In this document: piece by piece, positions 24,584-32,735 of the stretch
How positions within the stretch are numbered: position 1 is the stretch's first letter
Layout: each line of letters starts with the position of its first letter
Assembly (NCBI GenBank): GCA_029261215.1
Contig: JAJDBT010000098.1
Location: 1-42,015 of the forward strand
Origin: Nitrospirota bacterium
Lineage (GTDB): Bacteria; Nitrospirota; Nitrospiria; SBBL01; JAADHI01
DNA length: 42,015 bases
Direction: 5' to 3'
The notes under the pieces: model-generated
The model's input: the letters and a program-made list of their open reading frames with translations, nothing else
Told to the model about the DNA's origin: nothing
Database searches by the model: none
Position numbers and translations under genes: made by a program

Positions 24584-25153
24584 ATGAGGGTTTCAGTTAA
24601 AACATTAAAAGAGTACCCATGGATTCTACGGCCATTTTTTTGGAATCAAAAAAGAAAATATGGCGCAATCCTTCAACCAGGATTACTTTGGGCAAGGGTG
24701 CCCAAATTGTTCGGCGCAGTGGCCATGCTTTATGGGGTGCTCGATAGAAAAAGTTCTCCCCTGAGTCCCGTTTTGCGTTCATTGGTGACCGTAAGGGTCT
24801 CGCAAATAAATGACTGCCGTTTCTGCGTGGACATCAATTCTGCCACCCTGGCCAAACGCGCTGACTCTATGGAAAAAGTCACGCAACTTGCCGCATGGAA
24901 AGAAAGCAGCCTCTTCGACAAAAAAGAACAAGTGGTGCTTGAATACACGGAAGCGGTCACTTATTCGGAGCAACGGGTAACGGATGAATTGGTCGATCGC
25001 TTAAAGGTTTTTTTTGACGAGGATGGTATTGTGGAATTAACCGGGCTGATCGCTTTTCAAAATTTATCCAGCAAGTTTAACAGCGCTCTGGATGTGCCGC
25101 CTCAAGGTTTTTGTAAACTTCCAAATAATCCTTCTAAGAGAAATAACGTCTAA
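24584..25153 (+). CDS. AhpD/carboxymuconolactone-decarboxylase-like protein
   Basis: A 189-residue all-helical protein of the CMD/AhpD superfamily. The core motif reads VSQINDCRFCVDINSATLA, giving the redox CxxC (Cys-Arg-Phe-Cys). The histidine usually found three or four residues after the second Cys in AhpD-type peroxidases is replaced by Asn, so peroxidase activity may be altered. A long N-terminal segment (FFWNQKRKYGAILQPGLLWA) precedes the domain. AAAGGA lies before the ATG. The stop codon sits inside GTCTAACAAAC, a sequence like the left core of an integron attC. Substrate is unknown. Confidence 0.8.
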   Translation: MRVSVKTLKEYPWILRPFFWNQKRKYGAILQPGLLWARVPKLFGAVAMLYGVLDRKSSPLSPVLRSLVTVRVSQINDCRFCVDINSATLAKRADSMEKVTQLAAWKESSLFDKKEQVVLEYTEAVTYSEQRVTDELVDRLKVFFDEDGIVELTGLIAFQNLSSKFNSALDVPPQGFCKLPNNPSKRNNV

Positions 25154-25238
25154 CAAACACATCCACGACATGAAACCGATTGTCCTCAATCAACAGACAA
25201 TCATGCATCATGAATTCTGCTGCGGAAACCGATGAATT

Positions 25239-27713
25239 CTAATCAGGTTTTGGGGTCTTGGCGGGTGGTCTGAGCATGTCGCCATCGACATTGTATTTTT
25301 GAAGCTCGCCACGGGTGTGCAATTCGATCCATTCACTGGGACGCACCCGAAACATAAATTTTGGACGGAAGACCATCACAAGAGAAGGCAAAATAATCAC
25401 AGCTGAAAGGGCACTGGTCAACATGGCCAGCGGCATTAAAATGCCTTCGATATGAAGATAATAACCGGAAAAGGCGACAAGAAATGTGCCGACGCCGAAA
25501 GCCGATGCGACGAGAAAAATGGCCCGGCCCGCAGTGGTGAGTGTGACCTTCACGACGCGTTCCAAATGGCGATTCACAGAAAGTTCGTCGCGAAGCCGGT
25601 ATAAAATGTAAATTGCATAATCCGCTCCCAGCCCCACAGCCATCGCCGAGGCCGCAGCCGTGGAAACACCCAAAGGAATGCCGGTGAGACCGAGAAAACC
25701 AAAATTCCAGGCGACGGCAATCAAGAGAGGAATCAGCACAAACAGACCTGCCGTAAAGGATTTAAACACCAGGGCGGCCATGAGAAAACAAATGATAATC
25801 ATTTGCGCGATGTTCTGTAGTTTTCCCCGGATAATCACCTGATTCAGCGCAAGCGTCACAGGGACTGATCCCGCAATGCCAATGGAAACATCCGCTGGAA
25901 AATGCTCAGCGGCATAAGCCTGAACCACTGAGATCAATTCTTCACCCAGCTCGGTCGCATCGGACTTAAGAAAAGTCATCAGCACCGCATGCTGGAATGA
26001 AATATCCGCGACCCGCTTGAAATCGTCCGGGTTTCCCGAAACGGAATACAAAAACAAAAACTGCGCGGCTTCTTCACGTGTGGCCGGAACTTGCGCTTCT
26101 GCTCGATTTCCGCCATAAAAAGACCGCCGCATGCCTTTGACATAATCAACATAGGATTCTGTACGCCCCACCATAGGGTGTTCTTTCAGTTTGGACTGCA
26201 GCCCATCAATCGCGCGCATGACTTCGGGGTTTTTGAGTCCACCCGGTTTTTGGGTGGTGATGAGCAGATTTAGAGTCGATGTCCCGCCAAACTTTTCATT
26301 TAAGACCGCATCGTCCCGCCTTAAATCCGTCCGTTCAAAAAAAAGGCTTCTCAGACTGTTGGCGATGGGAACCTGGGTCGCAAAAACAAGCGGAACCAGC
26401 AGGGCGATTACACCCCCCCAAAGCACCTTTTTTCGTGTTGGACTGAGCGCCCATTCACCAATAGCGCTGAGCAGTCGATCCGATGCGGGATGACGCAGGA
26501 CCGTTGCCATTTCTTCTCCGCTCGGAGGCGGGATCAGCGAACGCAGCGCCGGAATAAGCGTCATTTCAAGCACGAGCGCACTTAAAATACCAAAGGCCGT
26601 CATGAGCCCAAAAGATTGAAACGTCGGGAGCTTAAAAGTTACCAATGAGGCAAAACTTGCGGCCGCGACAAATCCGGCAGAAAGCGTCACGGGCGCCATT
26701 TTGGAGGTGGCTTCAACGACGGCGCTTTTCTGCGCAGGTTCGGGAACGTCCATCCCGATCGCGTACTCCAGCGCTTCATAAAAACGGCGAAGAATCTGGA
26801 CCGAATGCCCTGCCGCCGTAGCTACAATGAGGATCGGCGTGAGTCCCTTCGTCCAGAGGTCAATTTTTATATCCAGAAATCCGACCAGGCCCAGGGCCCA
26901 TAGGCCACTTAATAAAGCGGTGAGCGTAGGAATAAACATACCTTGCAGGGTCCTAAAGGCACGGTAATGCACCAGCATAATGACGATAAAGGCAATGGGG
27001 AAAATGAGCCTGTTCATTAATTCAGCATCTTTTTCAAGGAAGGCCAGAGAAATGGGGAGACCGCCTAAATGAATTTTGGCCTCGGCATCTTCTTCTTGGG
27101 CCACAACACGATGCAAAACCTCGTACAGCTCCAAATCACTCAAGGGTTGTCTTATTTTTTCTCCGCTGATGACGCCACTTTGTTTCGCCGCTTCGGGATC
27201 CTGAACATCAATAATAATGGCGGCCGCTGTGGCATCGTAGGAAACCAAGGCACCGACATACAGCGGATTGTTAAAGACCTGCTCCCGAATAGCGTCAGCC
27301 TCAGCCTGGGTTTTGGGGACAGCAGGCATGAGTCGTTCGACATTAAACCCCTGAGCGTTAAAACGAAGATTTTTTACCTTTCGGGATGCGATACTGAGCA
27401 CATTGTCTGAATAAATACCTGGTGTTTTTTTGATCTCGGCGGTCAGTCGATCAATTTTGGCCAGGAAAGTGGGGGTGAAAATATTTCCTTTTTTCGCGAC
27501 AACACCGACGACAATCACACGGCCGCCACCAAAGAGTTCTTCAATTCGGGTATTCGTTTCGATGTAGGGATGAGCTTTTGGCAGAATCTGCTTGGGATCG
27601 ATCTCTGTCTGAACAGATCCGACCTGCGTCAAAAAAAAGAGGGTCACGCCTGCAATCAATAACATGACGGCATAGGCATGATTTACAATGAATTGGAAAT
27701 ATCTTCTGATCAT
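25239..27713 (-). CDS. RND-superfamily (MMPL-type) exporter
   Basis: A large inner-membrane transporter (about 824 residues from the ATG at 27713). It follows the RND plan: one N-terminal TM (HAYAVMLLIAGVTLFFL), a periplasmic domain, a five-TM SSD-like bundle (FIVIMLVHYRAF, ALLSGLWALGLVGF, SFGLMTAFGILSALVLEM), then a repeat of both halves ending in HLERVVKVTLTTAGRAIFLV and HIEGILMPLAMLTSALSAV. The GLGADYAIYILYRL segment fits TM regions of MMPL/HpnN-like exporters. Substrates of this group are lipids, hopanoids or hydrophobic compounds. No membrane-fusion protein or TolC partner is nearby. A longer frame from GTG 27758/ATG 27755 is possible but its extra residues are not family-like. Confidence 0.88.
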   Translation of the reverse strand: MIRRYFQFIVNHAYAVMLLIAGVTLFFLTQVGSVQTEIDPKQILPKAHPYIETNTRIEELFGGGRVIVVGVVAKKGNIFTPTFLAKIDRLTAEIKKTPGIYSDNVLSIASRKVKNLRFNAQGFNVERLMPAVPKTQAEADAIREQVFNNPLYVGALVSYDATAAAIIIDVQDPEAAKQSGVISGEKIRQPLSDLELYEVLHRVVAQEEDAEAKIHLGGLPISLAFLEKDAELMNRLIFPIAFIVIMLVHYRAFRTLQGMFIPTLTALLSGLWALGLVGFLDIKIDLWTKGLTPILIVATAAGHSVQILRRFYEALEYAIGMDVPEPAQKSAVVEATSKMAPVTLSAGFVAAASFASLVTFKLPTFQSFGLMTAFGILSALVLEMTLIPALRSLIPPPSGEEMATVLRHPASDRLLSAIGEWALSPTRKKVLWGGVIALLVPLVFATQVPIANSLRSLFFERTDLRRDDAVLNEKFGGTSTLNLLITTQKPGGLKNPEVMRAIDGLQSKLKEHPMVGRTESYVDYVKGMRRSFYGGNRAEAQVPATREEAAQFLFLYSVSGNPDDFKRVADISFQHAVLMTFLKSDATELGEELISVVQAYAAEHFPADVSIGIAGSVPVTLALNQVIIRGKLQNIAQMIIICFLMAALVFKSFTAGLFVLIPLLIAVAWNFGFLGLTGIPLGVSTAAASAMAVGLGADYAIYILYRLRDELSVNRHLERVVKVTLTTAGRAIFLVASAFGVGTFLVAFSGYYLHIEGILMPLAMLTSALSAVIILPSLVMVFRPKFMFRVRPSEWIELHTRGELQKYNVDGDMLRPPAKTPKPD

Positions 27714-28131
27714 GGGAAACAAGCATAACATGCCGAAAAATAAGGCGCAATCCATCACATCGAGATGCCTTTTAGGTCATCCTGGGCAATCGCGACAAAG
27801 CGATTGGCATTCAAAACCTGATGATCCCCTGATCGGAGAAATCCATGGCACTTGATTCGGTTTATCTTTTAAAATACCCCGGCTCAAGGTTGGCGCAAGA
27901 TCCTTAACAAGAAGTTCGATTGACATTGACCACCCACCTTTCCTTGTTTTTAGTGAGAACGAACCACCCCATTTCAAAACATTTCGAGCATCACTTTGAA
28001 ATGAAATTATTGATTTTTTCACCGTAATGGGATAAACATTAGGGGATTGATACTTGATAAGGGTACGGGTTTTTCCTACATTTAAATCCTGCGGCCTCAT
28101 TCTTAGAACCCAATCAGGAGGAGAAACCATA
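27714..28131. other. Divergent intergenic region between RND exporter and AMIN lipoprotein
   Basis: This 418-base gap contains no credible gene. It has two clean inverted repeats: CAATCGC-6-GCGATTG (27787-27806) and CATTTCAAA-16-TTTGAAATG (27970-28003). A weak -35/-10 pair for the plus strand, TTGATT (28010-28015) with TAAACA 17 bases later, could drive the lipoprotein gene. A minus-strand frame at 27777-28391 crosses the lipoprotein gene and is judged a shadow. Confidence 0.45.
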
Positions 28132-29223
28132 GTGGACCTAAAAAATATCGTGCTGAGCCGAATACCCCGAATTGTATGTCTTTCCATCATTGTAGGGCTC
28201 AGCCTTTCCTGTACGGTCAAAAACACACGCAGATCCTTGAGTGCGCCTGATCCGATAAAAATACAGGACATCCGGGTTGCCGAAGGCACGGATAAAACCA
28301 TTATCGAGCTAGAGTCAGAAGAACCCATTTTATATACCTCTTTTCGCCTTTCTGACCCCGATCGTCTGGTCATCGAAATGGCGGATGTCACTTTTGGGCA
28401 ATATCAGGATGAAATTAAAATCTCGGAAGGTCCGGTACGCTCAATTATGCTGGCCTCCAGTGGGGAGCTTGATGTTTCACGACTTGAGTTTAAACTCAAT
28501 GGCCTGGTGAAGACGGATGTACGACCAGAAGGCCTGAATATTGTCATTGAAGTCACACGCATCGAACAGGCAAGCGGGCCAGGCAAGGCGAATCAAGTCG
28601 AATCGAACCACAAAAAAAGTTTTATTTTTTTTGGGGACAAAGAAAACCAGGCGCCAAATGAACTTGAGCCCAACCCTGGCATAGAAACAATTCGGGAAGA
28701 ACCGCTGGATGCAGACATCCCGTCTATAGATATGCCTTTAAATCCCCCGGCGCTGGCTCCCGCAATTCCTGAAATGGCGCTTCCCACTGTAGCAGAAATA
28801 CCCCCATCGCCCACAGATGTAAAAAAAGAAGCCCCTGTCACGGATCAAAAAATGGAGAAAATGCCATTACCTCTCGTAGACAAAAAAAAGATTAAAAAAG
28901 AAGTGGTCATGACCTCTCCAGCCCAATTCGTCTCAGGAGTGAAGTTTATAGAGGGAGATTCTCTGCAATTGGTCATCACCTCCGACGGGCGGCTCTCCCC
29001 CAACATTTTTTTTGTTGGTGAAAAAAAGGAACGACTCGTCATCGACTTTCCCGGGGTTCGTACGACCATAAAAGAAGAGACCCACCCCGGGGACGGCTTG
29101 TTCGTACGGAGAGTTCGTTTTGGCCGACACCCCAAAAAGCTTCGGCTCGTGCTTGATCTGAATCTGCCGGTGACCTATTCCTGGGAACAGAGAAAAAACG
29201 AATTGTGGGTAACCCTTAAATAA
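28132..29223 (+). CDS. Lipoprotein with two AMIN-like domains
   Basis: A 363-residue probable lipoprotein. The GTG at 28132 has GGAGGAG eight bases upstream; the longer frame (28054) does not. The N-terminus is a type II signal peptide with lipobox LSLSC. Two AMIN-like beta domains are visible. The first (about 32-135) contains TIIELESEEPILYTSFRLSD, DRLVIEM and GPVRSIML; the second (about 268-363) contains LQLVITSDG, ERLVIDFPG and FVRRVRFGRHPKKLRLVLDL. Between them is a Pro/Glu/Lys-rich linker. AMIN domains occur in AmiC and PilQ and target peptidoglycan or the septum or pilus secretin. No secretin domain or pil gene is present here, so its partner is unknown. Confidence 0.82.
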   Translation: MDLKNIVLSRIPRIVCLSIIVGLSLSCTVKNTRRSLSAPDPIKIQDIRVAEGTDKTIIELESEEPILYTSFRLSDPDRLVIEMADVTFGQYQDEIKISEGPVRSIMLASSGELDVSRLEFKLNGLVKTDVRPEGLNIVIEVTRIEQASGPGKANQVESNHKKSFIFFGDKENQAPNELEPNPGIETIREEPLDADIPSIDMPLNPPALAPAIPEMALPTVAEIPPSPTDVKKEAPVTDQKMEKMPLPLVDKKKIKKEVVMTSPAQFVSGVKFIEGDSLQLVITSDGRLSPNIFFVGEKKERLVIDFPGVRTTIKEETHPGDGLFVRRVRFGRHPKKLRLVLDLNLPVTYSWEQRKNELWVTLK

Positions 29224-29233
29224 TACCGCCCAC

Positions 29234-29611
29234 TCAACGGTTAAAATAGTACCGTGCCCCGATACGAAAACCATAGCCATCCAGATTGTTATCCGCTTCA
29301 TCTAGTAAAAAAGCGCTTTCCTGAGACGTTTCCTGAGAGAGCACTGAAAAAGCGCCAAAAAGCGTCACCTCGTGCGAAACGGGAAGACGTAAATCGATCG
29401 TCACATCTCTCGTTTTTAATCCGGAATTTTGTGATCGAGGCCCGAAAGAAGCCCCACTGGTTGTTTCACTTCTCGTGCCTTCGAGATCTGCCAAACCGAA
29501 TGAAAGCCCCACACTCGGATATCGATCAGGATTTTTGACAAAACCGCCAGCAAAACACGGGCGGCCTATCATTAATATGAGTACGGTTATCAGCGCCAAT
29601 TTTTTATTCAT
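29234..29611 (-). CDS. Small secreted beta-barrel-like protein
   Basis: A 125-residue exported protein. The ATG at 29611 follows GAGGAGAAGGC; the longer start (29629) lies inside the ribosome site region. A signal peptide (MNKKLALITVLILMIGRPCFA) is followed by alternating hydrophobic/polar strands: PSVGLSFGLADLEG, TRDVTIDLRLPVSHEVTLFG and GYGFRIGARYYFNR. The aromatic residues at the C-terminus fit a small outer-membrane barrel or a truncated porin. No family is recognised with certainty. Its stop lies 11 bases from the stop of the convergent AMIN lipoprotein gene. Confidence 0.65.
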   Translation of the reverse strand: MNKKLALITVLILMIGRPCFAGGFVKNPDRYPSVGLSFGLADLEGTRSETTSGASFGPRSQNSGLKTRDVTIDLRLPVSHEVTLFGAFSVLSQETSQESAFLLDEADNNLDGYGFRIGARYYFNR

Positions 29612-29701
29612 GCCTTCTCCTCTATCCACCTGTGAAATTCTTTGATATAATTCTGGTCTAAATTTTTTATCATATCCAAGATATTACAATAAACATATAG
29701 G

Positions 29702-29725
29702 GCGTATATCCAAAAGGGTATACGC
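29702..29725. promoter_or_regulatory. Operator-like inverted repeat upstream of the channel-PspA operon
   Basis: GCGTATA-10-TATACGC is a perfect dyad (29702-29725), about 93 bases before the first gene of the plus-strand operon and about 90 bases before the divergent barrel gene. Its position between divergent genes suits a transcription-factor site. No strong -35/-10 pair is evident beside it. Confidence 0.4.
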
Positions 29726-29817
29726 TATCAACTTTTCTTTTGTAAAGATCATTTCATTTTCTGACCTTGATCACCGTTTTATTGCAAAAGGGTTTGTAGA
29801 AGGACTTGATCTTCTAA

Positions 29818-30804
29818 ATGTTTGATCATAAGATCTTAAGACTCGCTTTGTTAACCATCTTCATCCTGGTGTTTGGCGCGGTCGGACTGAGTTATTTTGA
29901 GGACACCTCCTCCCCGCTTGATGCTTTGTGGTGGAGCTTTGTCACCATTACAACCGTCGGCTATGGAGATGTGACACCCTCTACAATCGGCGGAAGAATC
30001 ACCGGGGTGATTGTCATGGTCTTCGGAATCGGGATGCTGGGGATGTTTACCGCAACCGTCGCCAGCATCTTTGTAGAAGGCAAACTGAATGAGGGAAAGG
30101 GTTTAAAAACAGTGAAGGTGACGGAGCATTTTATTATCTGCGGATGGAGTTATAAGGTAGAAGAAATTATTGAAGAACTGCGGGCAGACCGGAAGATCGA
30201 GCACCGCCCTATCGTTCTGATTGCCAACTTGCCTGAAAAACCCCTCCGGGATGAAAACCTCCACTTTGTCTCAGGTACTGTAACAAACGACAGTCTCGAA
30301 AAAGCAAAACTCTCCGAAGCCGCAGGGGTTTTAATTTTATCAGACGAAGCCCTGGATGCTCAGTCACGAGATGCCAAAACGGTCTTCAATACCCTCACCA
30401 TTAGAGCGCTGCATCCCACAGTTTACATTTGCGCTGAAATCACCGACCCTCAAAATGAACCGCATTGTAAAATGGCGGGGGCGAATGAAATTGTAGTCAT
30501 CGGCGCGCTCAGCAGCAATCTATTGGTACAGGCCGCCCTAGATCACGGCATTACACACATGATTACCGAATTAATCAGCAACCGCTCCGGCAGTAATCTT
30601 TTCAAAGTAACGCCGCCGAAAAATCTGATCGGCCGGCCTTTTATCGAGGCCCTCACCATGATGAAACAGGATCACGATGCCATTCCCATCGCGATTGAAT
30701 CCAGTAATGACCACAAGTTTATTTCAAACCCATCCATGATGTATAAAATTCAGCCGGACGATCTTTTTGTCATTATTTCCAAACAGCGCCCTGAAGTGAC
30801 TTAA
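29818..30804 (+). CDS. Potassium channel with RCK (TrkA-N) domain
   Basis: A 328-residue ion channel. TM1 spans about 8-25, the selectivity filter is TTVGYGD (45-51), TM2 about 62-83, and a cytoplasmic RCK domain begins at EHFIICGWSYKVEEII (about 103), followed by a RCK_C-like segment NLFKVTPPKNLIGRPF and DDLFVIISK. This two-TM/RCK plan is MthK-like. The RCK nucleotide motif is IICGWS rather than the canonical GxGxxG, so the ligand may not be NAD. It is the first gene of an eight-gene operon with pspA, DUF350 and spermidine synthase. Gating by polyamine, Ca2+ or nucleotide is a guess. Confidence 0.92.
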   Translation: MFDHKILRLALLTIFILVFGAVGLSYFEDTSSPLDALWWSFVTITTVGYGDVTPSTIGGRITGVIVMVFGIGMLGMFTATVASIFVEGKLNEGKGLKTVKVTEHFIICGWSYKVEEIIEELRADRKIEHRPIVLIANLPEKPLRDENLHFVSGTVTNDSLEKAKLSEAAGVLILSDEALDAQSRDAKTVFNTLTIRALHPTVYICAEITDPQNEPHCKMAGANEIVVIGALSSNLLVQAALDHGITHMITELISNRSGSNLFKVTPPKNLIGRPFIEALTMMKQDHDAIPIAIESSNDHKFISNPSMMYKIQPDDLFVIISKQRPEVT

Positions 30805-30840
30805 ACAGATAAAATAACGCAATAAAATAGGAGTCAAATC

Positions 30841-31248
30841 ATGTCTGAACATTTTGAAAAAGTAAAAAACTATCTTCTGGAGCTGGGCTTGTCCATTTCC
30901 AGTGAAAATGAGAAAGAAGCCCTGGTCTTTGTGGATGACGAAGACAAGGGCATCAAAAACCTGATCATTGATTGCGAAGACCCGATTCTGGTCATTGAGC
31001 AAAGAATTATGGCCGTACCGGCAACAACAGACCTGTTTTACAAACGTCTGCTTCAGATGAATCGCACCCTCGTACATGGGGCCTTTGCGCTGGATGATGA
31101 GGGAAAATACCTTATCTTTCGGGACACCCTGCAACTCGAAAACCTCGACTTAAATGAGTTGGAAGGCACCATTAACGCCTTGAGTCTCGCTCTGGCGGAA
31201 AATGCCAGCGAGTTGATCGCCTTTAGCAAGGATGGCTCGAAGGGATAA
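30841..31248 (+). CDS. YbjN/CesT-like chaperone-fold protein
   Basis: A 135-residue acidic cytoplasmic protein with the alternating pattern of the YbjN / type III secretion chaperone-like fold: an opening helix HFEKVKNYLLELGL, strands ALVFVDDEDKGIKNLIIDCE and ILVIEQRIMAVP, the helix DLFYKRLLQMNRTLVHGAFA, strand KYLIFRDTLQLENL, and a closing long helix. Proteins of this fold (YbjN or DUF2170/YjfI) sit next to PspA genes in other bacteria. AGGAG lies before the ATG; 36 bases separate it from the channel gene. Likely role: adaptor or regulator of the PspA protein (inference). Confidence 0.7.
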   Translation: MSEHFEKVKNYLLELGLSISSENEKEALVFVDDEDKGIKNLIIDCEDPILVIEQRIMAVPATTDLFYKRLLQMNRTLVHGAFALDDEGKYLIFRDTLQLENLDLNELEGTINALSLALAENASELIAFSKDGSKG

Positions 31249-31306
31249 TAGCAGACTCCAAACGTGGGTTATTGCTTCATAAAAATCAGGAAGAAGGAGA
31301 AATCAG

Positions 31307-32023
31307 ATGGCGGGAATATTTCAGAGATTATTTAAAGTCGGACAGGCCGAAGCTCATAGCGCAATCGATCAGTTTGAAAATCCGATCAAATTAACGGAAC
31401 AAGGTATACGGGATCTCAAAAAAGATTTACAGGAGTCCATGCGCTCCCTCGCAGAGGTAAAGGGAGTGGCCATTCGCCTGAAGCGGGAAGCCGAAGAAGA
31501 TAAAAAACGGGCGGCGGACTACGAACGAAAAGCCATGCTTTTATTGCAAAAGATGCAAAATGGTGAATTGGAGCCTGTTCAGGCCGAACGTCTGGCCTCG
31601 GAGTCTTTGGCCCGCAAAGAAGAGGTCAGCCAAAAAGCAGTGAAACTGATGCAGGACTGGGAACGGCAGGATAAAATGGCCGCGCAGCTTCAGCGCAGTG
31701 TGGAAAAGCTGAAATCAACCGTGTCCGCCTACGAAAACGATTTAATCACCCTTCGGGCCAGAGCAAAAACGGCTTCAGCCACGCGAAAAATCAACGAGCA
31801 AATGGCCAAAGTTGATTCTTCAGGCACGATTTCCATGCTGGAAAAAATGAAGGCAAAAGTCGAGGAAGATGAAGCCCTCGCGGAATCCTATGGCGAGATC
31901 GCTGCCGTCGATAAAAGTGTCGATGATGAAATCAATGCCGCCTTGAACACCGGCTCAACCAGTCCTGCCAGTGCACAACTGGAAGCCTTGAAAGCCAAAA
32001 TGGGCATCAAACAAATTCAATGA
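31307..32023 (+). CDS. pspA: PspA/IM30 family membrane-remodelling protein
   Basis: A 238-residue PspA/Vipp1 (bacterial ESCRT-III) protein. The amphipathic N-terminus MAGIFQRLFKVGQAEAHSAI is the membrane-binding helix; the rest is a long coiled coil (LKKDLQESMRSLAEVKGVAI, KAMLLLQKMQNGELEPVQ) ending with MLEKMKAKVEEDEALAESYG and a short helix. Such proteins polymerise on stressed inner membrane and keep it sealed. AAGGAG lies before the ATG. There is no pspF, pspB or pspC, so regulation differs from E. coli Psp; the genomic setting is like YjfJ, the PspA paralogue of the yjf operon. Confidence 0.93.
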   Translation: MAGIFQRLFKVGQAEAHSAIDQFENPIKLTEQGIRDLKKDLQESMRSLAEVKGVAIRLKREAEEDKKRAADYERKAMLLLQKMQNGELEPVQAERLASESLARKEEVSQKAVKLMQDWERQDKMAAQLQRSVEKLKSTVSAYENDLITLRARAKTASATRKINEQMAKVDSSGTISMLEKMKAKVEEDEALAESYGEIAAVDKSVDDEINAALNTGSTSPASAQLEALKAKMGIKQIQ

Positions 32024-32061
32024 TGTTCAAAAAAATACTTCCTTATTAGAAAGGACTGAGT

Positions 32062-32709
32062 ATGAGTACTGCGATCATCATTCTGCTTGCCGTCTGTGGC
32101 TTTCTTTTTTACAGAATGAACAAGAAAAAACCTGAACAAGTAACATCCGAGCAGGGAGCGCTCATCGGCGCTTCGGGCAAACGCCCCTATGCAAAAGACG
32201 AACTGCGCATCGAAAATGTGGAAGCGGGCGGGATGATTCATATTTCCGGCATCGGGCCAAACCTGGATGAATTTGATGTCAAGATCCTTGCCAAACATCT
32301 CTACCGGGAAGGCACTTCATCATGGTACGAACTCGAGGGAGAGTCCACCGAGGGCAAAGTATGGATTGATCTGGAGGAAGACGACGAGCTGGAACTCAAC
32401 ATTACACTTAAAAAGATCAAACTCCGGGAAGCCGGCTTGTCTAAAAAAGACCTCGAACGCATAGACGATGAAGAAGAAGGCGAAATCACCTTTGAAGGAG
32501 AAACCTACATCTATGAGGACTCCGACCGCGCCATTTTTTATAAATATGGCGATGAATCCAATGGAGAGCCTTTCTATTATTGGGATTTTGAAAACGAAGC
32601 CGGGAATAAATTCATCAGCGTTGAGAAGTGGGAAGATGGCGAGTATGATGTCTCATACAGTGAACCCATTGCATCCCATCAAGTCAGTGTTTTTAATCTC
32701 AAAACATAA
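32062..32709 (+). CDS. DUF4178-domain protein with N-terminal membrane anchor
   Basis: A 215-residue protein. An N-terminal TM (STAIIILLAVCGFLFYRM) is followed by a soluble beta-rich part that looks like DUF4178: LYREGTSSWYELEGE, KVWIDLEEDDELELNIT, and a second part GEITFEGETYIYEDSDRAIF, FYYWDFENEAGNKFISVEKW and YDVSYSEPI. DUF4178 proteins are regularly found with PspA, DUF350 and spermidine synthase; their biochemical role is unknown. AAGGACT lies before the ATG. It is 38 bases after pspA. Confidence 0.78.
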   Translation: MSTAIIILLAVCGFLFYRMNKKKPEQVTSEQGALIGASGKRPYAKDELRIENVEAGGMIHISGIGPNLDEFDVKILAKHLYREGTSSWYELEGESTEGKVWIDLEEDDELELNITLKKIKLREAGLSKKDLERIDDEEEGEITFEGETYIYEDSDRAIFYKYGDESNGEPFYYWDFENEAGNKFISVEKWEDGEYDVSYSEPIASHQVSVFNLKT

Positions 32710-32735
32710 AGGGCCTGCCCCAAAAGGATCACATC

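Noticed and set aside
27777-28391. 204-codon minus-strand frame across the RND-AMIN gap
   Set aside because: Runs antisense through the lipoprotein signal peptide and has Ser/Arg-rich random-looking composition.
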